From: Prolixibacteraceae bacterium
GTDB taxonomy: Bacteria; Bacteroidota; Bacteroidia; Bacteroidales; Prolixibacteraceae
Direction of reading: 5' to 3'
Assembly: GCA_027858145.1 (NCBI GenBank)
Contig: JAQIDF010000097.1
Span: 1 to 35,005, forward strand
DNA: 35,005 bases
Shown piece after piece: positions 1-8,445 of the stretch. Both the position numbers and the translations under genes were made by a program. Position 1 is the stretch's first letter. Each line of letters opens with the position of its first letter. The notes under the pieces are model-generated. The model did not search any database, had not been told where the DNA came from, and saw only the letters and a program-made list of their open reading frames with translations.

Positions 1-910
1 CAAACCATTTTTCAATAGCATTAAAAGGCGTTTTTACATTAAGTTCTTTTCTTAAACTTCCGTGTCTTCGATAAAGTATGTAATACATCAAAAACTTTAA
101 TAGGTCTTTTTGCATTTCATCCTTATTATTATATTCGGTTAGCTTAACCGTGTTATTTTTAATAGTTCCGTTTGCTCTTTCAACCATACCGTTTGTTTTC
201 GGAGTTGCAGGTTTGGTAAGTCTATGTTCAATATTATTTTCATCACATACAACATCTAATTTAGATGGCTTTTGACAATAATGTCCCGTTTTAGATTTTA
301 TCAATTTGTTAGTAAATTCAAGACCGTTATCGGTAAGAACATGTGTAATTCCAAACGGAAAAAAGTCTAAACATTTGACCATAAAATATTCAGCATTTTC
401 AGATGTCTTAGCATCATATACTTCATAATACAAGGTTCTTGTAGCCCTGTCTATTGCTACAAATAGATAATATTTTACACCGTCAAATTTCGGCAAATAA
501 GTTACATCTATATGCAAATATCCAGGTTCGTATTCCTTAAACTTTTTGGCTTTATCTTTCTCTTTTTCCGGTACTTTATTTATTCCTTCGTGAACAAAAG
601 TCCTGTAAACAACACTTCTTGAAATACTGGGATTAGTCAGCAGAACCATATCCAGCACTTCATCTAAAGGCAGCCATGTAGATTGTCTTATTGATGAAAT
701 AAGTGTTTTCTCAAAGTCATTTAATGCATAATGGATCGTATGCGGTCTTGAGCTTTTGTCTTCAAATATTTCTCTGTTTTTCCATTTACTAACCGTTGGT
801 TCAGAAATTTCAAATTTGTTTGCGAGCATCAAATTTGTCAAATTGCTTTTATTTATGTCCAAACGTGTATGTATATTTGTCGTCGCGTTTGAGTGGTATT
901 CTTGCTTCAT
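1..910 (-). CDS. IS481-type DDE transposase, C-terminus beyond the left edge
   Basis: Reading the minus strand from the ATG at 910, the frame stays open for 303 codons and leaves the window, so the C-terminus is unseen. The N-terminus (about 25-50) looks like a helix-turn-helix (NKFEISEPTVSKW). An integrase-core domain follows. D135 lies in HIDVTYLP, D194 in LTDNGLEF and E244 in NGMVERANGTIK, giving the DDE triad for strand transfer. The region before E244 (IEHRLTKPATPKTNGMVER) is characteristic of IS481-family transposases, which have a longer second spacer than the DD35E of IS3. No frameshift or stop is visible, so the element may be active. Terminal inverted repeats and a target duplication could not be defined because one end is missing. 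The element lies directly upstream of carB. Confidence is high for transposase, somewhat lower for the exact family. Confidence 0.88.
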   Translation of the reverse strand, partial: MKQEYHSNATTNIHTRLDINKSNLTNLMLANKFEISEPTVSKWKNREIFEDKSSRPHTIHYALNDFEKTLISSIRQSTWLPLDEVLDMVLLTNPSISRSVVYRTFVHEGINKVPEKEKDKAKKFKEYEPGYLHIDVTYLPKFDGVKYYLFVAIDRATRTLYYEVYDAKTSENAEYFMVKCLDFFPFGITHVLTDNGLEFTNKLIKSKTGHYCQKPSKLDVVCDENNIEHRLTKPATPKTNGMVERANGTIKNNTVKLTEYNNKDEMQKDLLKFLMYYILYRRHGSLRKELNVKTPFNAIEKWF

Positions 911-962
911 ATTTTGTTTTTTAGAGAATTACAAAATTAAGCAAGTTATCATTTATAGTGAT

Positions 963-1021
963 ACTTCCCCCTTCCTTTGCTTCGTTCCGCTACGCTCCAC
1001 TTCGCAAAGGAAGGGGGAAGT
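963..1021. repeat. perfect 18-bp inverted repeat with 23-nt loop
   Basis: Arms 963-980 and 1004-1021 are exact reverse complements (acttcccccttcctttgc on the left). The loop is rich in cttcg, ccgc and ctccac. It looks like a REP-type intergenic repeat or a bidirectional terminator at the edge of the insertion sequence. It could shield carB from transcription in the mobile element. Whether it belongs to the element or was there before cannot be told from one copy. Confidence 0.75.
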
Positions 1022-1112
1022 TTTTCCATTAACAACGTGGTGAAACTTTCTACATATAAGTACTATTTAAACAGGTTAAGAGCAAAAAATACGTCAAACA
1101 GCTAATAAATTT

Positions 1113-1120
1113 TATTTTTG
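1113..1120 (+). promoter_or_regulatory. candidate -7 element for carB
   Basis: TATTTTTG matches the Bacteroidota -7 consensus TAnnTTTG exactly and lies about 100 bases before the carB ATG. No good -33 TTG is seen 19-21 bases upstream, so this is only a candidate. AT-rich sequence makes chance matches likely. Confidence 0.3.
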
Positions 1121-1222
1121 TGGTGATAAAAATCATATTTTATTGTTTTTCGGATGAAAAATGAACGTATTTATCAAAACCGAATAAAAATTTTCAATTC
1201 AAAATAATTTAACAACTTAACT

Positions 1223-4200
1223 ATGGCTAAACGTAACGACATCCACAAGGTACTAATTATTGGTTCAGGCCCCATAATAATAGGTCAGGCTTGTGAATTT
1301 GATTATTCCGGAACCCAGGCTTGTAAAGCGCTGAAAGCATTGGGGTATAAAATTGTGCTGGTTAATTCTAATCCGGCTACCATCATGACTGATCCATCAA
1401 CAGCCGATGTGACTTATATTGAACCCTTGAACGAATTTGCATTGACCAAAATTATTGAAAAAGAGCGTCCCGATGCATTGTTGCCCAACCTGGGCGGACA
1501 AACAGCATTGAACCTGTCATTAACGCTGGCCAATAAAGGAATTTTGGATAAATACAATGTGGAGGTCATCGGGGTTAACCTGAAAGCCATAGAAAAAGGG
1601 GAGGACCGTACCGAGTTCAAGAATTCCATGCTTTCTCTGGGCATCGATATGCCTGAAAGCAAGGCAGTGGAGACGGTGGAAGATGCGGAAGCGTTTGCTG
1701 CCGAACTGGGTTATCCGGTGGTGATTCGGCCTGCCTATACTATGGGGGGAACCGGTGGCGGACTGGTCTATAACCTGGAAGAATTGCGAACGATTGCTGC
1801 GCGTGGTATCGCGGCCAGTATGGTGAGTCAGATTCTGGTGGAAGAATCGGTCCTGGGTTGGGAAGAGCTGGAACTGGAAGTGGTGCGTGACTCCAAAAAC
1901 CAGATGATTACCGTTTGCTTCATCGAAAACGTGGATGCTATAGGTGTACATACGGGTGATTCGTTTTGTACGGCACCTATGCTCACCATCCCGGAAGAAT
2001 TACAGCAACGTCTTCAGGGATATGCTTACCGCATTGTGTCAGATATTGGCGTGATTGGCGGAACCAATGTGCAGTTTGCACACGACCCGGTGACCGACAG
2101 GGTGGTGGTCATCGAAATAAATCCGCGTACTTCGCGCTCATCGGCCCTGGCAAGTAAGGCCACCGGATTTCCTATTGCCTATGTTTCTGCTCTGCTGGCA
2201 GGTGGCCTCACGCTCGATGAAATTCCATACTGGCGAGATGGTTCGCTCGAAAAATATACCCCGGGAGGCGATTATGTGGTGGTGAAGTTTGCAAAGTGGG
2301 CTTTCGAGAAGTTCGACGGGCTTACCGATAAACTAGGCACACAGATGCAGGCCGTGGGTGAGGTGATGAGTATCGGTAAAACCTACAAAGAGGCTTTTCA
2401 TAAGGCCATCCGTTCGTTGGAGATAGACCGTTACGGACTGGGATTTGCAAAGGATTTTAATGACAAATCGCTCGACGAACTGATGGTGATGCTCAATGTT
2501 GCCACCAGCGAGCGTCAGTTTATTATGTATGAGGCTCTGCGCAAAGGTGCCGGTGTGGATGAACTGTTTGAAAAGACTTACATCAACCGGTGGTTCATCA
2601 CACAGATGAAAGAACTGGTTGAATTGGAAGAGAAAATATTATCGTTCAAAGGAAAGGAGCTGCCAGATGAGATCTTTATCCAGACTAAAAAGGATGGCTT
2701 TGCAGATAAATATCTGGCGCAGTTGCTCGGCATTACTGAAAAGGAAATCCGCGACAGGCGTAAAAAACTTGGGCTGAACGAGGCCTGGGAGCCGGTTCCG
2801 GTTAGCGGTGTGGCAGAAGATGCTGCTTATTACTACTCCACCTACAATGCTCCCAATAAAGTAAAGACCAGCGATAAGAAAAAAATCATGGTGCTGGGGG
2901 GAGGTCCCAACCGCATTGGTCAGGGGATTGAGTTTGATTATTGTTGTGTGCATGCCGCTTTTGCCCTCAAAGATGCCGGTTATGAGTCCATTATGGTCAA
3001 TTGTAACCCGGAGACAGTTTCTACCGATTACGATACGTCAGATAAACTTTATTTTGAGCCGCTGACTGCCGAAGATGTATTGAGTATCTATGAGCAGGAA
3101 CAGCCCGAAGGTGTGATTGTGCAGTTTGGCGGTCAGACCCCGCTGAACCTGGCCAAAGAATTGGAAGAAGCAGGTGTTAAGATCCTGGGTACGTCGCCGC
3201 ATACAATCGATTTGGCCGAAGACCGTGACCAATTCCGTCAGATTATGCAGAAACTGGAAATTCCGCAACCGGAGTCGGGTATGGCCAGTTCGTTGGATGA
3301 AGCACTCAAAATTGCCGACCGAATCGGTTACCCGTTAATGATTCGTCCTTCGTATGTATTAGGTGGTCGCGCTATGCGCATTATCCTCGATGAAGAAATG
3401 CTGGAGCAATACGTTAAGACAGCTACCATTGTGTCTCCTGATCGTCCATTGTTGATTGATAAGTTTCTGGAAGATGCCATCGAGGCCGAAGCAGATGCCA
3501 TTTCTGACGGTAAAGAAGCATTTGTTCCAGCAGTGATGCAACACATTGAATATGCCGGTATTCATTCGGGCGATTCGGCTTGTGTTATTCCTCCGGTAGT
3601 GATTCCTCAAAAGCACATCGACACCATGAAAGAATATACCCGTTGCATCGCGTTGGAGATGGATGTAAAGGGACTGATGAATATCCAGTACGCCATTTAT
3701 GATGATACGGTTTATATTATTGAAGCCAATCCGCGCGCATCACGTACCGTACCTCTGGTGTCTAAAGTTTGCGGGGTTTCAATGATACCCATTGCCACTG
3801 ATTTATTGTTGGGGAAAAACCTGAAATCATTTGCACTCAAAGAGAAAGTGTTTAAGCATTACGGAGTAAAAGAGGCTGTTTTTCCTTTTAATATGTTTTC
3901 AGAAGTGGATCCGCTGCTGGGGCCAGAGATGCGTTCTACCGGTGAGGTGCTTGGGCTGGCCGATAACTATGGAATGGCCTTCTTCAAATCTCAGGAAGCC
4001 ACCAAATCGGGACTTCCTATTGACGGTAATGTGCTGATTACCGTGGGTAACCGGGACAAAGACAAAGTTGTTGAGGTTGCCCGGGGTTTTCGGGATATGA
4101 ACTTTGGTATCCTTGCCACAAAAGGAACCTCTGCATTCCTGAAAGAGCATGGCATTGATTCGAAAAAAATCAAAAAAGTCCATGAAGGACGCCCCAATAT

Positions 4201-4426
4201 TGTAGATGCCATCAAAAACGGGGAGATACAATTGGTTGTGAACACCCCGGAAGGCAAGGAGAGTGAATACGATGATTCATACATCCGCAAAAATGCCATA
4301 AAGTATAATATTCCCTATATTACAACTACTTCTGCTGCTTTGGCTGCTACCGAAGGAATTCGTGAGCGGTTGAAAGGTGAATACAAAGTGAAGTCATTGC
4401 AGGATTATCATGCAGAAATAGAGTAG
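1223..4426 (+). CDS. carB: carbamoyl-phosphate synthase large subunit
   Basis: The 1067-residue protein has the full length and duplicated layout of CarB, which makes carbamoyl phosphate from bicarbonate, two ATP and ammonia channelled from CarA, for arginine and pyrimidine synthesis. The first half has a pre-ATP-grasp domain (SGPIIIGQACEFDYSG near 15-30) and an ATP-grasp domain with R129, R169, E215 and E298/N300, at or next to the E. coli positions. The second half restarts near 551 (GGGPNRIGQGIEFDYCC) and repeats the fold. The MGS-like allosteric domain starts near 934. The ATG at 1223 fits the family start. carA is not visible; an insertion sequence lies upstream. A strong terminator follows, so the gene appears to be transcribed alone. 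Confidence 0.97.
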   Translation: MAKRNDIHKVLIIGSGPIIIGQACEFDYSGTQACKALKALGYKIVLVNSNPATIMTDPSTADVTYIEPLNEFALTKIIEKERPDALLPNLGGQTALNLSLTLANKGILDKYNVEVIGVNLKAIEKGEDRTEFKNSMLSLGIDMPESKAVETVEDAEAFAAELGYPVVIRPAYTMGGTGGGLVYNLEELRTIAARGIAASMVSQILVEESVLGWEELELEVVRDSKNQMITVCFIENVDAIGVHTGDSFCTAPMLTIPEELQQRLQGYAYRIVSDIGVIGGTNVQFAHDPVTDRVVVIEINPRTSRSSALASKATGFPIAYVSALLAGGLTLDEIPYWRDGSLEKYTPGGDYVVVKFAKWAFEKFDGLTDKLGTQMQAVGEVMSIGKTYKEAFHKAIRSLEIDRYGLGFAKDFNDKSLDELMVMLNVATSERQFIMYEALRKGAGVDELFEKTYINRWFITQMKELVELEEKILSFKGKELPDEIFIQTKKDGFADKYLAQLLGITEKEIRDRRKKLGLNEAWEPVPVSGVAEDAAYYYSTYNAPNKVKTSDKKKIMVLGGGPNRIGQGIEFDYCCVHAAFALKDAGYESIMVNCNPETVSTDYDTSDKLYFEPLTAEDVLSIYEQEQPEGVIVQFGGQTPLNLAKELEEAGVKILGTSPHTIDLAEDRDQFRQIMQKLEIPQPESGMASSLDEALKIADRIGYPLMIRPSYVLGGRAMRIILDEEMLEQYVKTATIVSPDRPLLIDKFLEDAIEAEADAISDGKEAFVPAVMQHIEYAGIHSGDSACVIPPVVIPQKHIDTMKEYTRCIALEMDVKGLMNIQYAIYDDTVYIIEANPRASRTVPLVSKVCGVSMIPIATDLLLGKNLKSFALKEKVFKHYGVKEAVFPFNMFSEVDPLLGPEMRSTGEVLGLADNYGMAFFKSQEATKSGLPIDGNVLITVGNRDKDKVVEVARGFRDMNFGILATKGTSAFLKEHGIDSKKIKKVHEGRPNIVDAIKNGEIQLVVNTPEGKESEYDDSYIRKNAIKYNIPYITTTSAALAATEGIRERLKGEYKVKSLQDYHAEIE

Positions 4427-4448
4427 CATCTATAAGAATTAAAACCAG

Positions 4449-4484
4449 AAGGGAACACCATTAATGTGGTGTTCCCTTTTTTAA
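4449..4484 (+). terminator. Rho-independent terminator after carB
   Basis: A perfect 12-bp stem (4449-4460 with 4467-4478) closes a 6-base loop, and a T-rich run follows. It lies about 20 bases after the carB stop codon and separates carB from the ribosomal protein genes. Confidence 0.9.
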
Positions 4485-4612
4485 TTTTGCAAGAGGTGTT
4501 ATCGTAATCCGTATTTTAAAAAAAAATAATGCATTTGTGGTTATAGGCATGTGACCTTTCTGTGATTGAAAGCTAAAATGGTAAATATTGCTAAAATAAA
4601 TCACACTTTTAC

Positions 4613-4643
4613 TTGCTATTTGAATTTAAAAGTGCTTATTTTG
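4613..4643 (+). promoter_or_regulatory. candidate promoter of the rpmB operon
   Basis: TTG at 4613-4615 is followed after 21 bases by TATTTTG at 4637-4643, close to the Bacteroidota form TTG-N19-21-TAnnTTTG but one T short in the -7 box. It lies about 40 bases before the rpmB ATG, after the carB terminator, where a promoter is expected. Confidence 0.4.
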
Positions 4644-4684
4644 CGTTCTGTTTGAAAAAAGTGTTCGGAGTAAATCAATAAGAC

Positions 4685-4927
4685 ATGTCAAAAGTTTGTC
4701 AAATAACCGGAAAGAAAGTTGTAGTGGGAAATAATGTTTCTCACTCAAAACGAAGAACAAAGCGTAGGTTTTATCCTAATTTGTTCAAGAAGAAATTTTA
4801 CCATCCCGAAGAAGACCGTTGGGTTACATTAAATGTATCTGCAGCCGGTATTCGAACCATTAATAAAATTGGTTTAACAAAAGCACTTAAAAGTGCACGG
4901 GAAAAGGGTTTAGTTGCTAACATTTAA
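4685..4927 (+). CDS. rpmB: 50S ribosomal protein L28 (bL28)
   Basis: The 80-residue basic protein begins MSKVCQITGKKVVVGNNVSHSKRRTKR in style and length like bL28, a large-subunit protein. The VSHSKRRTKRRFYPN and STAGIRTINK-like (here SAAGIRTINKIG) segments are typical. The gene opens the cluster rpmB-rpmG-DUF4295, a conserved arrangement in Bacteroidota. It is separated by 14 bases from rpmG. A terminator lies before it and another after the third gene, so the three probably form one operon. Confidence 0.96.
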   Translation: MSKVCQITGKKVVVGNNVSHSKRRTKRRFYPNLFKKKFYHPEEDRWVTLNVSAAGIRTINKIGLTKALKSAREKGLVANI

Positions 4928-4941
4928 AAGAAGTACAAGCA

Positions 4942-5130
4942 ATGGCTAAGAAATCAAAAGGGAACAGGATTCAAGTTATTTTGGAGTGCACAGAGCACAA
5001 AAATAGCGGTTTACCCGGTACATCACGTTATATTACAACTAAAAACCGTAAGAATACAACTGAGCGGTTAGAGTTGAAAAAATATAACCCGGTATTGAAA
5101 AAAGTTACAGTGCATAAAGAAATAAAATAA
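4942..5130 (+). CDS. rpmG: 50S ribosomal protein L33 (bL33)
   Basis: The 62-residue protein has the L33 layout: MAKKSKGNRIQVILECTEHK, then YITTKNRKNTTERLELKKYNP and a short tail. L33 sits near the E site of the large subunit. A single Cys (in LECTEH) is present rather than the four zinc-binding Cys of the C+ type, so this is a zinc-independent form. It lies 14 bases after rpmB and 7 bases before the DUF4295 gene, so the three are almost certainly co-transcribed. Confidence 0.95.
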   Translation: MAKKSKGNRIQVILECTEHKNSGLPGTSRYITTKNRKNTTERLELKKYNPVLKKVTVHKEIK

Positions 5131-5137
5131 GTAAGAT

Positions 5138-5290
5138 ATGGCTAAAAAAGCAGTTGCATCATTACAAAAAGGAGCTGGTAGAGGTCACGCTAAAGTGATT
5201 AAAATGGTTAAATCCGAAAAGACCGGTGCTTATACTTTCGAAGAAAGTATTGTAACAAATGAAGAAGTTCAGGATCACTTTAAAAAGTAA
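5138..5290 (+). CDS. DUF4295 family small protein, likely ribosome-associated
   Basis: This 50-residue gene encodes a basic protein starting MAKKAVASLQKGAGRGHAKV with later IKMVKSEKTGAYTFEESIV and ending HFKK. Length, sequence and position right after L28 and L33 fit the DUF4295 family of Bacteroidota. From memory, a protein of this type was reported as an extra large-subunit protein (bL38) in the Flavobacterium johnsoniae ribosome structure; I am fairly but not fully sure that DUF4295 is that protein. The start ATG lies 7 bases after the rpmG stop. A terminator follows 20 bases after its stop. The gene is easily missed because it is so short. Confidence 0.9.
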   Translation: MAKKAVASLQKGAGRGHAKVIKMVKSEKTGAYTFEESIVTNEEVQDHFKK

Positions 5291-5309
5291 TTCCTGCAGA
5301 TGATATTTT

Positions 5310-5351
5310 ACAAAAAAAGCTTTTGCCATTTATGGTGAAGGCTTTTTTTGT
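5310..5351 (+). terminator. Rho-independent terminator after the rpmB operon
   Basis: The left arm begins acaaaaaaagc (5310-5320) and pairs with gctttttttgt at the right. The inner part continues with several wobble pairs to a short loop near 5330. The T-run forms the right arm. It ends the ribosomal operon. Confidence 0.8.
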
Positions 5352-5531
5352 ATGTTAAGGGCGTGAAATATAATAAATTGCTTGAATGTATTTTATATAT
5401 TGCTGTATATGTGTGGTTTGTGTGTGATTTTCATCTGAATTAATTAATTTCACACCCTAAATATTTATTTGTGATATATTGCATGGCTAATTTTTTAATT
5501 TCATTGAGTATATTGCAGCAAAATTAAAATC

Positions 5532-6485
5532 ATGGGTATTTTCGGAAGTTTTACATCGAAGAAAAAAGAGCGGCTCGATGAGGGATTGAGCAAAACCAAA
5601 GAAAACTTCTTTGGTAAATTAACACGTGCCGTTGCCGGTAAAACAAAGGTTGATGATGATGTGCTGGATAACCTGGAGGAAGTCTTAATTACCTCCGATG
5701 TAGGGGTTAATACAACCATCAAAATAATTGGACGTATCGAAGAGCGGGTATCACGTGACAAATACATGGGCATTAATGAGCTCAATGAAATTCTGAAGGA
5801 AGAAATTGCTTCGATGCTCGAAGAAAATAATACCGAAGATGTTTCCGGTTTTGATTTACCACAAACTGATGGCCCTTATGTAATTATGGTGGTTGGTGTT
5901 AATGGTGTTGGTAAAACCACCACCATCGGAAAATTAGCCTATCGCTTTAAAGAAGCCGGCAAAAATGTTGTTATCGGTGCTGCCGATACATTCAGAGCCG
6001 CTGCTATCGAGCAACTCGAAATATGGGCTCAGCGGGTTGATGTACCAATTGTCAAGCAAAAAATGGGCTCCGATCCCGCATCTGTTGCTTACGATACCGT
6101 TGCTTCGGCAAAGTCGCAGGGTGCCGATGTGGTAATTATTGACACTGCAGGACGTTTGCATAACAAAGTGAATTTGATGAACGAGCTATCTAAAATCAAA
6201 CGGGTTATGCAAAAAGTTGTGCCCGATGCCCCTCACGAAGTGCTTCTTATCCTCGATGGATCTACCGGACAGAATGCCTTTGAGCAGGCAAAACAGTTTA
6301 CAGCAGCTACCGAGGTTACGTCTTTGGCACTCACTAAGCTCGACGGAACAGCCAAAGGTGGCGTGGTTTTGGGTATATCCGATCAATTTAAAATTCCGGT
6401 TAAGTATATTGGTATTGGTGAAAAAATGGAAGATCTGCAAATCTTCCGACGCAAAGAGTTTGTAGAGACTTTCTTTAATAAATAA
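5532..6485 (+). CDS. ftsY: signal recognition particle receptor FtsY
   Basis: FtsY is the membrane-associated GTPase that receives SRP-ribosome complexes and passes them to the translocon. The 317 residues contain the N domain (helical, about 20-100) and G domain. G motifs are in order: P-loop GVNGVGKTT at 122-130, DTFRAAA at 152-158, DTAGR at 204-208 and TKLDGTAKGG at 268-277. The long acidic A domain of the E. coli protein is missing; only a short charged N-terminus (KKKERLDEG) precedes the N domain, as is common outside Proteobacteria. The stop is only 4 bases before the rimO start, so both are probably one transcript. Confidence 0.96.
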   Translation: MGIFGSFTSKKKERLDEGLSKTKENFFGKLTRAVAGKTKVDDDVLDNLEEVLITSDVGVNTTIKIIGRIEERVSRDKYMGINELNEILKEEIASMLEENNTEDVSGFDLPQTDGPYVIMVVGVNGVGKTTTIGKLAYRFKEAGKNVVIGAADTFRAAAIEQLEIWAQRVDVPIVKQKMGSDPASVAYDTVASAKSQGADVVIIDTAGRLHNKVNLMNELSKIKRVMQKVVPDAPHEVLLILDGSTGQNAFEQAKQFTAATEVTSLALTKLDGTAKGGVVLGISDQFKIPVKYIGIGEKMEDLQIFRRKEFVETFFNK

Positions 6486-6489
6486 AAAT

Positions 6490-7776
6490 TTGAAATCTAA
6501 AACGATAAATATAATAACACTGGGGTGTTCCAAAAACCTGGTCGATTCAGAACGCCTGATGCGACAACTTGAAGCTGCAGGATACATTGTTATATTCGAT
6601 AGTAACGAACCTTCTGATGTTGTTGTAATTAATACCTGTGGTTTTATCCTCGATGCCAAAGAAGAATCCATAGGGATGATTATGGATTATGTGGCTGAAA
6701 AAAGCGAAGGGGCAATTGAAAAACTTTACGTTATGGGTTGCTTGTCGGCACGATATCGTGATGATTTGAGTTCAGAAATACCTGAAGTTGACCGCTTTTT
6801 CGGAAAATTTGATTTCGATGATATAATCCAGGAGCTAGGTGTTCAAAAACGAAAGGATTTACTTTTCGACCGAAAGTTAACAACTCCTTCTCACTTTGCC
6901 TACCTTAAAATTGCTGAAGGCTGCGACCGCACCTGTGCCTTTTGTGCCATACCACAGTTTACCGGGAAACATAAATCAGTGACAATTGATGACCTTGTGA
7001 CAGAGGCTCGTATCCTTGCTCAAAAAGGAGTGAAGGAGCTGTTACTCATATCGCAGGAGCTCACATATTACGGCATTGATATCTATAAGTCACGTAAATT
7101 AACGGAACTGATTCGTGAGTTATCAAAAATTGACGGCATAGAGTGGATACGGTTGCATTATGCATATCCGGCAGGGTTTCCGCTTGATTTACTTGATGAA
7201 ATTGCACAAAATCCTAAAGTTTGTAACTATCTCGATATTCCTCTCCAGCATATTTCAACTTCAGTGCTGAAAAGTATGCGTAGAAATATTACAGAAGAAG
7301 AAACCCGTACGTTGGTTCGCGAAATACGTGAACGTGTTCCCGGAATCGCTTTGCGTACAACATTTATGGTGGGGCATCCGGGTGAGACAGAAGAAAAATA
7401 TCAAAAGTTGATTGATTTCATTAAAGAAGAAAAATTTGATCGTCTGGGGGTTTTTCCTTATTCGCATGAAGATGATACCCCGGGATATAAAAATGAAGAT
7501 ATTATTCCTCGGGAAGTTAAGGAAGAGCGGGCAGAAGAACTGATGAATATTCAACAGGCAATATCAGAGGAGATCGCTGCTAAAAAAGTTGGTTCAATTC
7601 AAAAAGTGCTTATCGATCGTCTCGAAGGAAATTATTTCGTAGGTCGTACACAGTTCGATTCGCCTGAAGTTGATGGAGAAGTACTTATAGAAGATGCAAA
7701 TCTTGAAATTGGTGCTTTTTACGATGTGACCATTACCAGTTCCGATATGTTTGATTTATACGGAATTGTGCAGTAA
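6490..7776 (+). CDS. rimO: ribosomal protein S12 methylthiotransferase RimO
   Basis: RimO is a radical-SAM enzyme that adds a methylthio group to the conserved Asp of ribosomal protein S12. The 428 residues show the N-terminal methylthiotransferase domain with three cluster-binding Cys (C13 in TLGCSKN, C50 in NTCGF, C84 in MGCLSA). The radical-SAM CxxxCxxC is C145, C149 and C152. A TRAM domain occupies about the last 65 residues. The LGCSKN and NTCGFI motifs favour RimO over MiaB. The start is a TTG; the next in-frame ATG would remove C13, so the TTG must be used. It follows ftsY by 4 bases. Confidence 0.94.
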   Translation: MKSKTINIITLGCSKNLVDSERLMRQLEAAGYIVIFDSNEPSDVVVINTCGFILDAKEESIGMIMDYVAEKSEGAIEKLYVMGCLSARYRDDLSSEIPEVDRFFGKFDFDDIIQELGVQKRKDLLFDRKLTTPSHFAYLKIAEGCDRTCAFCAIPQFTGKHKSVTIDDLVTEARILAQKGVKELLLISQELTYYGIDIYKSRKLTELIRELSKIDGIEWIRLHYAYPAGFPLDLLDEIAQNPKVCNYLDIPLQHISTSVLKSMRRNITEEETRTLVREIRERVPGIALRTTFMVGHPGETEEKYQKLIDFIKEEKFDRLGVFPYSHEDDTPGYKNEDIIPREVKEERAEELMNIQQAISEEIAAKKVGSIQKVLIDRLEGNYFVGRTQFDSPEVDGEVLIEDANLEIGAFYDVTITSSDMFDLYGIVQ

Positions 7777-7841
7777 TTAAACCATTCCTGTTTCTGCGTT
7801 GTTTAAGGTTCGTTCTTCGATGAAAATTAATCTTTCCTGAT

Positions 7842-8426
7842 ATGAACTTCTCGTTGGCTGGAAAATATTTTTATGGTTTGTACAGGAATTCACTTTGTGA
7901 CCTGTACATTAACACTTTCTCACAAAAGCCGGTAAGTCAGTATCACAATCGTAAAACTACATTGATATATTTCGACTCATTGTTTGAACATGGTTTTGGA
8001 GTGTTTGCCACGAAGGATCATCGTTTGTGCGGAGCATTATTAGCTGTACCTTTATCTTTAGATAAAAACCTGCCTGAAAAAATTGCAAAGAATTACGATG
8101 TTAATAAATCATTCTATATAGCTGAGATGATGGTCGATGAGTTATACAGGGGACAGGGTATTGGTCGTAATCTTATCATAAAATATTTCAATGAGTTAAA
8201 CACAAATTGCGTTACGCATGTTTTTATTAGAGTGTGGGGTAAGAATGCAACAGCTATTAAATTATATGATAAAATGGGATTTAAACCCGTAACCTCTGTT
8301 GTTCAGGCGGCATTAAGGGCCGATAAGAGTGGAATGCGTGATTTTAGAAAAACATATATGGTTAAAGAAAGCCAATACTACCTCAGTGCTTTTATCGTTT
8401 CTATGATAAATCAACTATATTTGTAA
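7842..8426 (+). CDS. GNAT family N-acetyltransferase
   Basis: The 194-residue protein contains a GNAT acetyl-CoA-binding motif A: FYIAEMMVDELYRGQGIGRN, with R103-x-x-G106-x-G108. Motif B follows, with WGKNATAIKLYDKMGFKPV at about 132-150. Nothing shows the substrate. It has no signal peptide and should be cytoplasmic. It lies 65 bases after rimO and just before the SPOR gene, in the same direction, with no terminator seen between. An RimI-like protein acetyltransferase is possible but unsupported. Confidence 0.85.
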   Translation: MNFSLAGKYFYGLYRNSLCDLYINTFSQKPVSQYHNRKTTLIYFDSLFEHGFGVFATKDHRLCGALLAVPLSLDKNLPEKIAKNYDVNKSFYIAEMMVDELYRGQGIGRNLIIKYFNELNTNCVTHVFIRVWGKNATAIKLYDKMGFKPVTSVVQAALRADKSGMRDFRKTYMVKESQYYLSAFIVSMINQLYL

Positions 8427-8445
8427 CTTCATTTAATTGAATAAA

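Larger units (their letters stand above)
911..1222. other. gene-free stretch between the transposase and carB
   Basis: These 312 bases contain no convincing gene. They hold the start side of the insertion sequence, a long perfect hairpin (963-1021) and an AT-rich leader to carB. A plus-strand open frame covering 756-1043 overlaps the transposase antisense and runs through the hairpin, so it is not credible as a gene. carA, often next to carB, is not present on this side. Confidence 0.6.

Noticed and set aside
8437..8445. TTG start giving a three-residue longer SPOR protein
   Set aside because: An ATG follows at 8446 and gives a clean signal peptide.
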